From: Caryophanales bacterium
GTDB lineage: Bacteria; Bacillota; Bacilli; Bacillales; DSM-4216
Direction: 5' to 3'
Length of the DNA: 41,145 bases
NCBI GenBank assembly: GCA_014896555.1
Contig: JADBKC010000009.1
Location: forward strand, 1-41,145
This document shows positions 7,436 through 20,632 of this stretch, piece after piece. The stretch's first letter is position 1, and each line of letters starts with the position of its first letter. The translations under genes and the position numbers were made by a program. The notes under the pieces were generated by a model that did not search any database, was not told the DNA's origin, and was given only the letters and a program-made list of their open reading frames with translations.

Positions 7436-7457
7436 GTTAAGTATCTTAGAATATAGT

Positions 7458-7506
7458 AAAAAAAGAGGGATGGTTGATAAAGCGTACAACACACAACAAC
7501 CGTCCC
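7458..7506 (-). terminator. Orphan terminator
   Basis: Minus-strand arms GGGACGGTTG (7497-7506) and CAACCATCCC (7467-7476), with one mismatch and a 20-base loop, followed by CTCTTTTTTT. No recognised gene precedes it on this strand: 7510-7790 is AT-rich. The best frame there begins MKNCSWEYIEEKRKQ and I do not recognise it. It may mark a decayed gene or an unannotated short transcript. Confidence 0.5.
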
Positions 7507-7791
7507 GTCAAATCTAAAAGTTCCACCTCTTACATAAACCTCTAACAGTTGTTTCCTTTTTTCTTCGATATATTCCCATGAGCAATTCTTCATTTACATT
7601 TGCTTTTATAATTTTTCTTTTATTCTACCGTTAAATTTAATTTCTTTAAAATTAAGATTTACAAAGCACGTTCTATAATAAAAACAGAGAAGTTAATTTT
7701 CACTCCATCATCCTTAAATTGTTTTTTCTAATAATTACGTAAAACATTTGAATTAAATTTGGTTGTGAACCATAAAATTTCCTAAAATAAA

Positions 7792-7831
7792 ATGAGCCAT
7801 AAAATGTCCAAGAAGAAATTTTATGGCTCAT
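7792..7831 (-). terminator. tmRNA terminator
   Basis: Perfect 14-bp arms ATGAGCCATAAAAT/ATTTTATGGCTCAT followed on the minus strand by TTTTATTTTA, about 40 bases after the mature 3' CCA end of tmRNA. Confidence 0.85.
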
Positions 7832-7869
7832 TTCGCAAGTTTTATTCGCATGTTATCGAATACTTAAAA

Positions 7870-8222
7870 TGGAGACGGTGGGAGTCGAACCCACGTCCAA
7901 AGGCATCACCACTTAAGCGTCTACGAGTGTAGTCGACATATTGTGTTTCGCTCTATCGTCGGCCTGTCGACGGGCTTCGGACGAGCTAGCCTGATTGGTC
8001 TCTTCCTTCATCCTCAGGCGGCGGAATCCGGCGTAGCCCACTTCAGATGAACCCCTCGACTTCCACATGGGCGATGGAAGGAGGAGCCTTTAGCGCAATT
8101 AAGCAGCTAAAGCGTAATTGTTTTGTTTGCCAGTTATATTTAAGTTGACGTTGATGACGGAGACGATCCCTCCGACTCGCAGCTTAAGCTCTGATTACCC
8201 CTGTCGAATCCGTAACGTCCCC
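7870..8222 (-). ncRNA. ssrA: Transfer-messenger RNA (tmRNA)
   Basis: About 353 nt. The 5' end (GGGGACGTTACGGATTCGAC, 8203-8222) and the 3' end (GGGTTCGACTCCCACC with encoded CCA at 7870-7872) form the alanyl-tRNA-like domain. The resume codon GGC starts at 8131 and the open reading frame encodes GKQNNYALAA followed by TAA (8099-8131), giving the degradation tag (A)GKQNNYALAA with the usual ALAA ClpXP signal. It acts with SmpB (gene immediately upstream on the same strand) to rescue stalled ribosomes. It has its own promoter at 8298-8325 and a terminator at 7792-7831, so a 5' leader of about 65-70 nt must be removed, presumably by RNase P. Confidence 0.97.
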
Positions 8223-8297
8223 TTATGAAAGAGAATGTTTCGGAAGCTCTGGGAATATCGAGCTTAATGCTTGTTTCAACTGGCTCTTGCAAGAGTT

Positions 8298-8325
8298 ATT
8301 ATATCATAATAGGCGTATAATTCAA
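8298..8325 (-). promoter_or_regulatory. Promoter of ssrA
   Basis: TTGAAT (8320-8325), 16-bp spacer, perfect TATAAT (8298-8303). Predicted start near 8291, about 68 nt before the mature tmRNA 5' end. Confidence 0.75.
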
Positions 8326-8363
8326 CCGGGATGAACTTCCCATTTTCCAACTTGCGGTACGAT

Positions 8364-8400
8364 CCTCCACTTCTTTCCTTATCGGAAGTGGAGGCTTTTT
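8364..8400 (+). terminator. Plus-strand hairpin with U-run between smpB and ssrA
   Basis: Perfect 10-bp arms CCTCCACTTC/GAAGTGGAGG, followed on the plus strand by CTTTTT; the minus strand has no U-run. All nearby genes are on the minus strand, so if functional it would stop antisense transcription running out of ssrA. Otherwise 8326-8510 holds no gene I can support. Confidence 0.45.
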
Positions 8401-8510
8401 CCCGAGGACTGCATTCAAAGATCGCGTTAAAAGTATTAATTCTACTTTTACTGCAGCCCTGTATGTTGGATAACGACACGAGTTTCACCGTCTGGAAGTT
8501 CAAAAGAATA

Positions 8511-8978
8511 TTAAAACTGCTGACGGGCTTTAAACGCGCGCTCAATTTCTCTTTTTGCTTCTTTCTTTTTCAAGTCTTCGCGCTTATCCCATTTTTTCTT
8601 CCCTCTGGCGAGACCGAGAAGAATTTTGGCGTAGCCATCTTTTATATATAATTTTAACGGAACAAGTGAATAGCCTTGCTCTTTTGTTTTCCCGATTAAT
8701 TTCAAAATTTCTTTTTTGTGCAGCAAGAGCTTACGAGTACGAAGCGGATCGTGGTTATAGCGGTTGCCATGTTCATATGGGCTTATATGCATATTATGAA
8801 GAAAAACCTCACCTTTTTGGATGCGGGCAAACGAATCTTTTAAGTTGACACGGCCGGCGCGGATCGATTTAATTTCCGTTCCTTGCAGCACGATGCCCGC
8901 TTCATACGTTTCTTCAATAAAGTAGTCGTGTCTTGCTTTCTTATTTTGTGCGACAACTTTTCCTTCCCCTTTTGGCAT
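8511..8978 (-). CDS. smpB: SsrA-binding protein SmpB
   Basis: 155 residues, the normal family length. Family signatures are present: [40 protein letters not shown] as two adjoining conserved stretches, and [14 protein letters not shown]-like [14 protein letters not shown] in the middle. The C-terminus is highly basic ([20 protein letters not shown]) and enters the empty mRNA channel of a stalled ribosome. A GGGGGG ribosome binding site precedes the ATG. It lies between rnr and ssrA, the conserved Bacillales order, so the tmRNA partners and the RNase that degrades released mRNAs are adjacent. Confidence 0.97.
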   Translation of the reverse strand: MPKGEGKVVAQNKKARHDYFIEETYEAGIVLQGTEIKSIRAGRVNLKDSFARIQKGEVFLHNMHISPYEHGNRYNHDPLRTRKLLLHKKEILKLIGKTKEQGYSLVPLKLYIKDGYAKILLGLARGKKKWDKREDLKKKEAKREIERAFKARQQF

Positions 8979-9069
8979 ATGATTCCCCCCTTGCCGGTTT
9001 CTTGATCGTTTGCCTAGGCTTTCAGGAAAGATCCGGCCTCTCCATCATCTGAAACTATGGATTGTCTTG

Positions 9070-9092
9070 GGCTGACTAATATCTTGTCAGCC
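9070..9092. other. Intercistronic hairpin rnr-smpB
   Basis: Perfect 7-bp arms GGCTGAC/GTCAGCC directly after the rnr stop. No U-run follows on the minus strand, so it more likely protects or processes the rnr-smpB mRNA than terminates it. Confidence 0.4.
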
Positions 9093-9093
9093 T

Positions 9094-11418
9094 CTATTTG
9101 CGTTTTCGCTTTTTGCTTTTTGGCTTTGCGACATTCTCATAAAATTTCTTTTTCTTTTTTTTAGGCGGCCGCGTTGACCATTCTTCCTCCACATTCAGCT
9201 GTGGTCCTTTTTGTTTTCCTTTTTTGGAACGCACTTTCACCACTTTCGGTGCTTCCGTCGTTTTTCGCTTCTTCGTGTTTTTCATGCCGACGATTTCAAA
9301 ATCAACCGAATGTTCCTCTTTATTGACATTGATGACGCGTACAGTGATTTCATCGCCGATCCGAAACACATTTCCGGTCCTTTCGCCGATCATCGCATAA
9401 TGGCGTTCATCAAAGTGATAATAATCATCTGTCATATACGAAACATGGACAAGACCTTCAATCGTGTTCGGAAGTTCCACAAACATTCCAAAGTTCGTAA
9501 CGGAACTAATAATGCCGTCAAATTCTTGGCCAATTTTATCTTCCATAAATTCCGCTTTTTTAATTTCGTCGGTAGCTCTTTCAGCGTCCACCGCCCGTCT
9601 TTCTCTCTCGGAAGAATGTTCTGCGATTTCCGGAAGCCGCGCCGCCCACTTCGCTCGTGTCGCTTCATCCATTTTCCCTTCGATCAAATAAGTGCGGATA
9701 AGCCGGTGGACAATTAAATCGGGATACCGACGAATTGGAGAAGTAAAATGGGTGTAAAAATCAGTTGATAAACCAAAGTGTCCTAGACTTTCCGGATCAT
9801 ATTTTGCCTGCTGCATAGAACGAAGCATGACCGTCGATACGACCATTTCTTCCGGCTTTCCTTGCACGGCTTCAATGATTTCCTGCAATGCCCGCGGATG
9901 AACGGAATTAGCCGTTCCTTTGACCACTAGACCGAAATTGGTAATAAATTCAAAGAAACGCTGCAGTTTGTCTTCTTTCGGATCTTCATGAATCCGGTAA
10001 ATAAACGGAACATCGAGCCAATGAAAATGTTCCGCCACCGTTTCATTGGCTGCCAACATAAATTCTTCGATCAGCCGCTCTGCCACGGAACGTTCACGCA
10101 GCACGACATCCACCGGTTTGCCGTTTTCATCGACGATCACTTTCGACTCTTTAAAATCAAAGTCGATGGCTCCTCGCTTCATTCGTTTATTACGGAGAAT
10201 TTCGGCCAATTCGGCCATTAGTTCAAACATAGGAACAAGAGGTTCATACCGTTTCCGCAATTCTTCGTCTTTGTCAACGAGAATGGCATTGACATCCTCA
10301 TAAGTCATTCGTTCCGTTGTGCGGATGACGCTTTCGAAAATTTCGTGGCTGACCACTTCTCCTTGTTCATTGATTTCCATTTCACAGGAAAGAGTGAGGC
10401 GGTCCACTTTCGGGTTTAATGAACAGATCCCATTGGATAGACGGTGCGGGATCATCGGAATGACTCGGTCAACCAAATAGACGCTTGTCCCCCTCTCATA
10501 CGCTTCCCGGTCAATAGGAGAGCCTTCTTTCACATAGTAGCTGACATCCGCAATATGAACGCCTAATTTGTAGTGGCCATTGTCCCATTTTGTGACAGTG
10601 ACGGCATCATCCAAGTCTTTGGCATCCGGTCCATCAATCGTCACGATCAGTTCGTTCCGCAGGTCCCTTCTGTTTCGAATTTCCGATTCAACAATCGTGT
10701 CGGGTGTTTCATTGGCCTGAGCCAATACTTCATCCGGAAAGCTTTCCGGAAGTCCAAACTGATGAATAACCGATAAAATATCCACTCCCGGATCGTTTTT
10801 ATGGCCGATAATCTGAATGATTTCTCCTTCGGCGCTTTTTCTTCCTTCTGGATAAGAAGTGATCCGGACCACCACTTTATGACCGTCCACTGCCCCCATA
10901 TTGGCTGTTTTGGGGATAAAAATATCACTGGAAAATTTGCGGTCATCCGGAATGACAAACCCAAAATACTTGCTGTCCGAATATGTACCGACCAGATCTT
11001 TGACGCCTCTTTCCAAAATTCGGACAACAGTTCCTTCTCTTCGCGTTCCTGATTTTTGATTGGAAACACGAACAAGCACTTTGTCTCCGTTTACCGCTCC
11101 GTTTGTGTCGCCGGGAGGGATAAAAATATCATCCATTCCCGGTTCTTCCGGGATCAAAAAGGCGAATCCCTTCGGATGACCGGACAGTTTTCCTCTGATT
11201 AAATTCATTTTTTCCGGAATTCCATAGCGGTTGCTTCTTGTTCGAACGACAAGCCCTTGCTCTTCCATGTAGACAAGCGCCTTGACAAAATCTTTAAACT
11301 CTGACGAATCCTCTATTTCAAACGCTTTTTCAAGTTCCTGGACAGTGAGCGGCTTGTAGGCATCTTCTTTCATATACGTTAACAGCCTGTCCACATGCTC
11401 TTGAATGATTGGATCCAT
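9094..11418 (-). CDS. rnr: Ribonuclease R
   Basis: About 774 residues, a 3'-5' processive exoribonuclease of the RNB family. Order: N-terminal helix-turn-helix-like segment (1-70), two cold-shock domains (about 80-225), the RNB catalytic domain with the metal-binding aspartates in [13 protein letters not shown] (about 263-275), an S1 domain (about 625-710, [16 protein letters not shown]) and a Lys/Arg-rich tail. Start: AAGGAGGG lies eight bases before the ATG at 11418; the ATG two codons upstream (11424) sits too close to it. RNase R degrades structured RNA and the non-stop mRNAs freed by tmRNA, which fits its place before smpB-ssrA. It is co-directional with est, 38 bases downstream of it. 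Confidence 0.97.
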   Translation of the reverse strand: MDPIIQEHVDRLLTYMKEDAYKPLTVQELEKAFEIEDSSEFKDFVKALVYMEEQGLVVRTRSNRYGIPEKMNLIRGKLSGHPKGFAFLIPEEPGMDDIFIPPGDTNGAVNGDKVLVRVSNQKSGTRREGTVVRILERGVKDLVGTYSDSKYFGFVIPDDRKFSSDIFIPKTANMGAVDGHKVVVRITSYPEGRKSAEGEIIQIIGHKNDPGVDILSVIHQFGLPESFPDEVLAQANETPDTIVESEIRNRRDLRNELIVTIDGPDAKDLDDAVTVTKWDNGHYKLGVHIADVSYYVKEGSPIDREAYERGTSVYLVDRVIPMIPHRLSNGICSLNPKVDRLTLSCEMEINEQGEVVSHEIFESVIRTTERMTYEDVNAILVDKDEELRKRYEPLVPMFELMAELAEILRNKRMKRGAIDFDFKESKVIVDENGKPVDVVLRERSVAERLIEEFMLAANETVAEHFHWLDVPFIYRIHEDPKEDKLQRFFEFITNFGLVVKGTANSVHPRALQEIIEAVQGKPEEMVVSTVMLRSMQQAKYDPESLGHFGLSTDFYTHFTSPIRRYPDLIVHRLIRTYLIEGKMDEATRAKWAARLPEIAEHSSERERRAVDAERATDEIKKAEFMEDKIGQEFDGIISSVTNFGMFVELPNTIEGLVHVSYMTDDYYHFDERHYAMIGERTGNVFRIGDEITVRVINVNKEEHSVDFEIVGMKNTKKRKTTEAPKVVKVRSKKGKQKGPQLNVEEEWSTRPPKKKKKKFYENVAKPKSKKRKRK

Positions 11419-11456
11419 TTTCATCCCTCCTTAGGACGTAAAGCCCCGACGGATTT

Positions 11457-12203
11457 TCATACTTGCCAATCAAGACTTTCTAAAAATTGATAAATATCTT
11501 CGTGAAGCTGTTCTTTTTCTTTTCCTAGTGTAATGACATGAGTGGATTGTTCATACCATTTTATGTGTTTCACAGGAGATTGGATTTCATTGTAAATAAT
11601 ATTGGCCGAATCCGTATTGATCATTTCATCATGTCTTGCTTGAACAACAAACGTTGGAGCATATACGTTATCCACATTTTTGCGGACATCGGCAATCAGA
11701 TTTTGAAGCTCTTTTAAAGTGTTCATAGGAGTTTCCTTAAAGGCTTCTATTTCTTTTTCAATTTGCTCCTCTGATTTTCCTTCCAATTTTTTATAGTTGC
11801 GGGCGTATTCCACAACTCCTTTGTACATGACTTCTTCGCTTTTTATATACATAGGCGCACACATGGGGATTATCCCCTTTACAGGTACAGTGTAACCTAA
11901 TTTCAAGGAAAATACACCACCGAGCGAAAGGCCAGCAACGGCTATTTCCTCATAGCCTTTGCTTTTCAGAAAGTCATAGCCTTTTACAACATCCTCCCAC
12001 CAGTCTTTTGGACCTGTTTTTACTAGCTCTTCCGGAGGCACCCCGTGGCCTTTATAATGAGGAGCATGACTGGTATAACCCCTTTTCTCCAAAAATCTCC
12101 CCAGCATGCGCACATCCGATGAATTTCCAGTAAAACCATGCAGCAATAATACCGCTCTTGGCCCTGCTTCAAAGAAAAATGGCTCTGGCCATTTAATTTT
12201 CAT
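11457..12203 (-). CDS. est: Carboxylesterase (Est30/YvaK type)
   Basis: 248 residues, alpha/beta-hydrolase. Catalytic triad: S93 in GLSLGG, D192 in ARHDEMIN, H222 in [15 protein letters not shown] supplies the oxyanion hole. The sequence is very close to the thermostable Geobacillus stearothermophilus Est30 (247 residues). The start is the ATG at 12203, with AAAGGAG eight bases before; a frame opening at 12287 is not supported. It hydrolyses short-to-medium-chain carboxylic esters in the cytoplasm. It lies between secG and rnr as in B. subtilis (yvaK). Confidence 0.95.
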   Translation of the reverse strand: MKIKWPEPFFFEAGPRAVLLLHGFTGNSSDVRMLGRFLEKRGYTSHAPHYKGHGVPPEELVKTGPKDWWEDVVKGYDFLKSKGYEEIAVAGLSLGGVFSLKLGYTVPVKGIIPMCAPMYIKSEEVMYKGVVEYARNYKKLEGKSEEQIEKEIEAFKETPMNTLKELQNLIADVRKNVDNVYAPTFVVQARHDEMINTDSANIIYNEIQSPVKHIKWYEQSTHVITLGKEKEQLHEDIYQFLESLDWQV

Positions 12204-12404
12204 GATGACTTCTCCTTTCTTCATGACTTCAAATGTTTTACTGCCGCTGAAAAAAGTTCGTTTCTTCTCATCAATCCGTCTTCTCAAAAATCCTCTCTAG
12301 TTCAAACTCTCTCTCATGATCCGCATGTTGATACCCTAGACCACAAAACGGCGCAAGCCAGCGCCGATGTTGGCGATCAACATGAGAAGCGAATGAGCTT
12401 TTCA

Positions 12405-12435
12405 AGAGAAAAGCCTAACCACGAATGGTCAGGCT
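12405..12435 (-). terminator. secG terminator
   Basis: Arms AGCCTGACCA/TGGTTAGGCT (one mismatch) closed by a TTCG-containing loop, then TTTTCTCTT on the minus strand. It separates secG from est. The remainder of 12204-12506 has no gene. Confidence 0.7.
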
Positions 12436-12506
12436 GAAAAATTCGCAATGTTATATCGTTCTAAAGGTGCGGATACGCTCCGTTCACTCCACGGCGCAAG
12501 CTGCCG

Positions 12507-12740
12507 CTACCATCCAAGATAAGCGATCGCAATGGTAATCACAAAAAACAAAATGGACAATACAACCGTAATGCGGTGCAAAACTAAATCAACACCGCGT
12601 ATTTTCTGCTTTCCAAAAAGCTGTTCTGCCCCGCCGGTAATGGCACCGGAAAGACCAGCGCTTTTTCCTGATTGCAGCAAAACGACTACAATGAGCGCGA
12701 TGGAAACGACTACTAATGCGATAGTTAAAAATGTGTGCAT
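12507..12740 (-). CDS. secG: Preprotein translocase subunit SecG
   Basis: 77 residues. Start at the ATG at 12740 (GGAGGGG just upstream); the longer frame to 12839 is not real. Two membrane helices (about 3-22 and 54-75) flank a conserved cytoplasmic loop: [20 protein letters not shown] in the first half, then LFGKQKIRG. It stabilises the SecYEG channel and helps the SecA cycle. A plausible promoter (TTGTCT, 18 bp, TAAAAT at about 12780) and the eno terminator upstream indicate an independent transcript. Confidence 0.95.
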   Translation of the reverse strand: MHTFLTIALVVVSIALIVVVLLQSGKSAGLSGAITGGAEQLFGKQKIRGVDLVLHRITVVLSILFFVITIAIAYLGW

Positions 12741-12816
12741 GATTCCCCTCCATAACAACGAACAAACGATTAGTTTTATTTTACCACAACGGTCAGGAAG
12801 AAGACAAATAGGATTC

Positions 12817-12866
12817 ACAAAAAAGGCTGGCTCATCCAAAGAGTCAGTCCATGATGAGTCAGCCTT
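12817..12866 (-). terminator. Terminator of the glycolytic operon
   Basis: Minus-strand arms AAGGCTGACTCATC (12853-12866) and GATGAGCCAGCCTT (12823-12836) with one mismatch, then TTTTTTGTG. It lies 20 bases after the eno stop. Confidence 0.85.
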
Positions 12867-12885
12867 ATGAAAAGTGTATGAAGGA

Positions 12886-14193
<1,308 letters not shown>

Positions 14194-14211
14194 TTATTTA
14201 ATTTCTAAATA

Positions 14212-16531
<2,320 letters not shown>

Positions 16532-16534
16532 CTA

Positions 16535-17719
16535 TTACTTATCGTTAAGAGCAACAACGCCAGGAAGTTGTTTTCCTTCCATAAATTCCAGAGAGGCGCC
16601 TCCGCCTGTCGAGACATGGTCCATATGATCAGCTAAATGGAATTTTTCCACTGCTGCCGCTGAATCCCCACCGCCGATAATAGTATATGTATTTTCAGCA
16701 TCAGCAAGAGCTTGTGCAACAGCTTTTGTCCCTTCTGCGAACGTATCCATTTCAAATACACCCATTGGTCCGTTCCAGATCACCAATTTGGAATTTAAAA
16801 TGACTTCGCGGTATTTTTTTCTTGTTTCCGGTCCGATGTCTAAAGCTTCCCAACCAGATGGAATTTCCTCAATGCTGACTACTTTTGTATTGGCGGTTTC
16901 GGAAAAGTCGTCTGCCACGACAACATCGATTGGCATATAGAAGTGAACCCCTTTTTCTTCGGCTTTTTTCATAAAGTCTTTTGCCAATTCAATTTTATCC
17001 TCTTCCAGCAACGACTTGCCCACTTCATAGCCTTTTGCTTTGACGAACGTGTAGGCAAGACCGCCGCCAATGATTAAATGATCGACCTTATCCAAAAGGT
17101 TGTCGATGACGCCGATTTTATCTTTTACCTTTGCTCCGCCGATAATGGCCGTAAAAGGACGATCCGGATTAGACAATGCATTGCCAAGTGCTTCTAATTC
17201 TTTTTCCATCAAAAATCCTGCTACTGCCGGCAAATATTTTGCAATTCCTTCCGTGGAAGCATGAGCGCGATGGGCAGCGCCAAAAGCGTCATTTACATAA
17301 ATATCTGCTAATTCAGCAAACGCTTTTGCCAGTTCCGGGTCATTTTTTTCTTCTCCGGGATGAAAACGAACATTTTCAAGGAGGAGAATGTCGCCATCTT
17401 CCATTTTCGCGATTTCTGCTTTCACTTCATCGCCATAAGATTCATTTGATTTTCGAACATCTTTGTGAAGAAGTTCAGAAAGGCGTTTTGCCACCGGTGT
17501 CAGGCGCATTTCTTCCACCACTTGTCCTTTCGGGCGTCCTAGATGGCTAGCAAGGATTACTTTTGCCCCGTTTTCGGATAAATAGCGGATCGTTGGGAGC
17601 GCAGCGCGGATTCTTGTATCATCCGTCACATTTCCGTCTTTCATCGGGACGTTGAAATCAACGCGGCAAAAAACTCGTTTTCCTTTTACATCCACGTCTT
17701 TAATCGTTTTTTTATTCAT
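16535..17719 (-). CDS. pgk: Phosphoglycerate kinase
   Basis: 394 residues from the ATG at 17719 (GGAGG upstream; a frame extending to 17758 is unsupported). Signatures: [32 protein letters not shown] in the N-domain; [19 protein letters not shown] and [10 protein letters not shown] in the nucleotide-binding C-domain. It makes ATP from 1,3-bisphosphoglycerate. It is separated from gap by a promoter and a very stable hairpin, so it can be transcribed apart from cggR-gap. Confidence 0.98.
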   Translation of the reverse strand: MNKKTIKDVDVKGKRVFCRVDFNVPMKDGNVTDDTRIRAALPTIRYLSENGAKVILASHLGRPKGQVVEEMRLTPVAKRLSELLHKDVRKSNESYGDEVKAEIAKMEDGDILLLENVRFHPGEEKNDPELAKAFAELADIYVNDAFGAAHRAHASTEGIAKYLPAVAGFLMEKELEALGNALSNPDRPFTAIIGGAKVKDKIGVIDNLLDKVDHLIIGGGLAYTFVKAKGYEVGKSLLEEDKIELAKDFMKKAEEKGVHFYMPIDVVVADDFSETANTKVVSIEEIPSGWEALDIGPETRKKYREVILNSKLVIWNGPMGVFEMDTFAEGTKAVAQALADAENTYTIIGGGDSAAAVEKFHLADHMDHVSTGGGASLEFMEGKQLPGVVALNDK

Positions 17720-17770
17720 AGCAGAAGGCCTCCTTGGTTTCGAAGATTTTCCAGCCAAGATTTTTCACGA

Positions 17771-17804
17771 AAACGGGGAGGGGGGATGAATCCCCCGCTC
17801 CCCC
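17771..17804 (-). promoter_or_regulatory. Very stable GC-rich hairpin in the gap-pgk intergenic region
   Basis: Arms CTCCCC/GGGGAG and TCCCCC/GGGGGA stack into a 12-bp all-strong stem with one bulged base and a TGAA-type tetraloop. TTTT follows on the minus strand. It lies after the internal promoter, so it would sit in the pgk leader. It may terminate part of the cggR-gap transcripts, raise gap mRNA stability or attenuate pgk. Confidence 0.7.
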
Positions 17805-17819
17805 TTTCATCCCACTTTT

Positions 17820-17848
17820 ATTATAGATGTTAGGATTTCAATTTCCAA
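17820..17848 (-). promoter_or_regulatory. Internal promoter for pgk-tpiA-gpmI-eno
   Basis: TTGGAA (17843-17848), 17-bp spacer, TATAAT (17820-17825), beginning 16 bases after the gap stop. In B. subtilis a constitutive promoter in the same place drives pgk to eno. Confidence 0.65.
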
Positions 17849-17863
17849 TATTCTTAGAGCTTA

Positions 17864-18886
<1,023 letters not shown>

Positions 18887-18924
18887 TCATAGTTTCAGGA
18901 TGTAATGTAAAATTTTATCCTTTA

Positions 18925-18944
18925 AAAAGGGTTAAATCCCTTTT
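18925..18944 (-). other. Stem-loop at the cggR-gap junction
   Basis: AAAAGGG-ATTTAA-CCCTTTT overlaps the cggR stop codon. In B. subtilis the cggR-gapA mRNA is cut near this point (RNase Y), leaving stable gapA mRNA while cggR mRNA decays. The placement here suggests the same device, by inference. Confidence 0.55.
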
Positions 18945-19957
18945 AAAAGCATTTTCGCTGCTGCTTCATCCGTAATGAGCACAGTGGATTTAGGCGCGCT
19001 TTTTAAATAAGCGAAAATCGCTTTCCCTTTTGAAGCGCCGCCAGCTACCGCAATGACATCTTTTGCCTTTGATAAGTCCGATAGCTGCAAACCGATAGTG
19101 GAAACTTTATGTACTACTTTTCCTTCTTCATCAAAATAGTAGCCAAATGCTTCAGCAACTGCTTTCGCTTTGACGAGTTTCTCCATATCCTCCGGGCTTG
19201 TATTTCTGCGTTTGGCCATGACCATAGCATCGCCAATGCCGTGGAGGACCATAGTAGCGGATGATATCAACGTCAAAATTTCCCTGATCGGTTCTTCCTT
19301 CATTAAAGAAGCATACACTTGTTGGCTGACTTGGTCTGGTGCATAGAAAACCCGGTATTTTTGGCCCGTATTTTTCGCCATTTTGGCACAAATGACATTG
19401 GCTTGATTAGATACATCTTCGCCAATTCCACCCCGGGCAGGGACAAACATGATTTTTTTATTGGAAAAATCGGGCGTAAGCGTTTCAGCAACAGCTGCCA
19501 TCGTTGTTCCTCCGGTTACAGCAATGATATTTTCTCCCAATAAGCGTTTTTTGATACTCCGGGCACAGGTACGCCCCATTTCTTTTTTCACCCAAGGAGA
19601 AGTATCGCTGTTTCCGGGCACAATAAATACCGCTTGGATTTGAAAATACTCCTTGATTCTATTTTCCATTTGGTTAATACCTGAAATTTCCCGCATCATG
19701 TCTTCCATTTCATGCAAAATGGCTTTCCCTTCATCGGTAATCACCATTCCGGTGGAGCGAATCTCAATCAGATGTTGATTTTTCAAAAACTCCACTTCGC
19801 TGCGAAGCACCCTCTCCGTCAAACCGACAGCTTGGGCCAAAGTACGTCTCCCTACAGGGCCAGACAGCCAAATAGATCTTAAAATTTCATAGCGTTTCTG
19901 CATGATTTGCAGCAGGTCTGGTATTAATTTTTTTTGAACTTCAAGAAATGTACTCAT
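18932..19957 (-). CDS. cggR: Central glycolytic genes regulator CggR
   Basis: 341 residues, SorC/DeoR-type repressor. An N-terminal winged HTH (about 25-80, RRTLAQAVGLTERVLRSEVEFL) is followed by a sugar-phosphate-binding domain (VTGGTTMAAVAETL, FVPARGGIG, GIGDAM). It represses its own operon; fructose-1,6-bisphosphate relieves repression. AAAGGAG precedes the ATG. Its operator and promoter are clearly visible upstream (19984-20086). First gene of the lower-glycolysis operon. Confidence 0.97.
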   Translation of the reverse strand: MSTFLEVQKKLIPDLLQIMQKRYEILRSIWLSGPVGRRTLAQAVGLTERVLRSEVEFLKNQHLIEIRSTGMVITDEGKAILHEMEDMMREISGINQMENRIKEYFQIQAVFIVPGNSDTSPWVKKEMGRTCARSIKKRLLGENIIAVTGGTTMAAVAETLTPDFSNKKIMFVPARGGIGEDVSNQANVICAKMAKNTGQKYRVFYAPDQVSQQVYASLMKEEPIREILTLISSATMVLHGIGDAMVMAKRRNTSPEDMEKLVKAKAVAEAFGYYFDEEGKVVHKVSTIGLQLSDLSKAKDVIAVAGGASKGKAIFAYLKSAPKSTVLITDEAAAKMLLKGI

Positions 19958-19983
19958 TCATGCTTTGACTCCTTTATCCAGTT

Positions 19984-20021
19984 GGACATTTTTCGTCCCA
20001 CATAGACTTATTACGTCCCAC
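19984..20021 (-). promoter_or_regulatory. CggR operator
   Basis: Tandem half-operators on the minus strand: TGGGAC-N6-AGTC, then after four bases TGGGAC-N6-TGTC. This is the arrangement of the B. subtilis CggR operator (CGGGAC-N6-TGTC repeated). It lies just downstream of the predicted start point, so bound CggR would block elongation or escape. Confidence 0.85.
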
Positions 20022-20057
20022 CTGCTGTAAAAAAAAATGATCCCTGCTTGCGCTTTT

Positions 20058-20086
20058 ATTGTAGCAAGGATATTGGAAGAAATCAA
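20058..20086 (-). promoter_or_regulatory. Promoter of the cggR operon
   Basis: TTGATT (20081-20086), 17-bp spacer, TACAAT (20058-20063). The start is expected near 20051, 30 bases upstream of the CggR operator. Confidence 0.75.
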
Positions 20087-20144
20087 CGATGAAGAACACG
20101 ATTTACAAACCCTTCCTATTTCGTTAACAATATTGAAATATTTT

Positions 20145-20378
20145 TTATTTAAGCCGCGCAAGCAGCGTGGGATAATCGACACGTCCATACTGGATCATTG
20201 CACCGTTGTATTCAACAACCGGAACCTTCGTGCCGTGCTTTTCCATCCATTCATCCTTCTCTTCGATATCCCGTTCTTCTATTTTCAACGGTACTAATTC
20301 GCCGACAAGCATCAAATTCATTTTTGCCTCCAAACATAATGGGCAATCTTTCTTTGTATAAAGCACTATATGTTTCAC
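20145..20378 (-). CDS. Small glutaredoxin-family protein
   Basis: 77 residues from a GTG start at 20378, chosen because AGGAGG lies eight bases before it and homology begins there; the frame extending to 20570 is not convincing. Thioredoxin-fold pattern: beta strand HIVLYTKK, then D-C12-P-L-C15 active site, and the cis-proline region TKVPVVEYNG. It resembles the DUF836/glutaredoxin-like proteins found beside cggR or rpoN in Bacillales. Its electron donor and target are unknown. It is 105 bases from the cggR promoter -35 and could share no obvious operon. No lesion. Confidence 0.85.
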   Translation of the reverse strand: MKHIVLYTKKDCPLCLEAKMNLMLVGELVPLKIEERDIEEKDEWMEKHGTKVPVVEYNGAMIQYGRVDYPTLLARLK

Positions 20379-20632
20379 GGTCGTTCCTCCTGTTTCATCC
20401 CAATTGGTTCCACCAATCATCATAGGCAACCTCCCTTTTGTGGAAACATCATTTAATCCGCTTTTATCATCGATCAATCTTTCGTTCAACCTGTTTTGCG
20501 AGACATTCCGATCCGATAATCCCTTGTCATCGAGAAACATACATTGAAAAATCATGATTTTCCTTTTCAATATTAAAGCTGCGAACCAATCCGTATTTGT
20601 TTTTTCGATTCAGTCATCCGGACGGACGATCG

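Noticed and set aside
7208-7492. 94-codon minus-strand frame over the CstR operators
   Set aside because: It covers the promoter, both operators and the leader of the reductase gene; no ribosome binding site or family.
8276-8545. 89-codon minus-strand frame downstream of smpB
   Set aside because: It overlaps the ssrA promoter and the smpB 3' end, has no ribosome binding site and no family-like sequence.
9211-9717. 168-codon plus-strand frame antisense to rnr
   Set aside because: It is a mirror of the strongly conserved RNase R S1/RNB coding region; composition is typical of an antisense shadow.
12532-12870. 112-codon plus-strand frame across secG
   Set aside because: It spans the secG gene, its control region and the eno terminator, all of which are well supported on the other strand.
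17176-17550. 124-codon plus-strand frame antisense to pgk
   Set aside because: Shadow of a conserved glycolytic gene with no start signal.
20378-20570. N-terminal extension of the glutaredoxin-like protein
   Set aside because: The 64 extra codons have no thioredoxin-fold similarity and an excellent AGGAGG plus GTG lies at the homology start.
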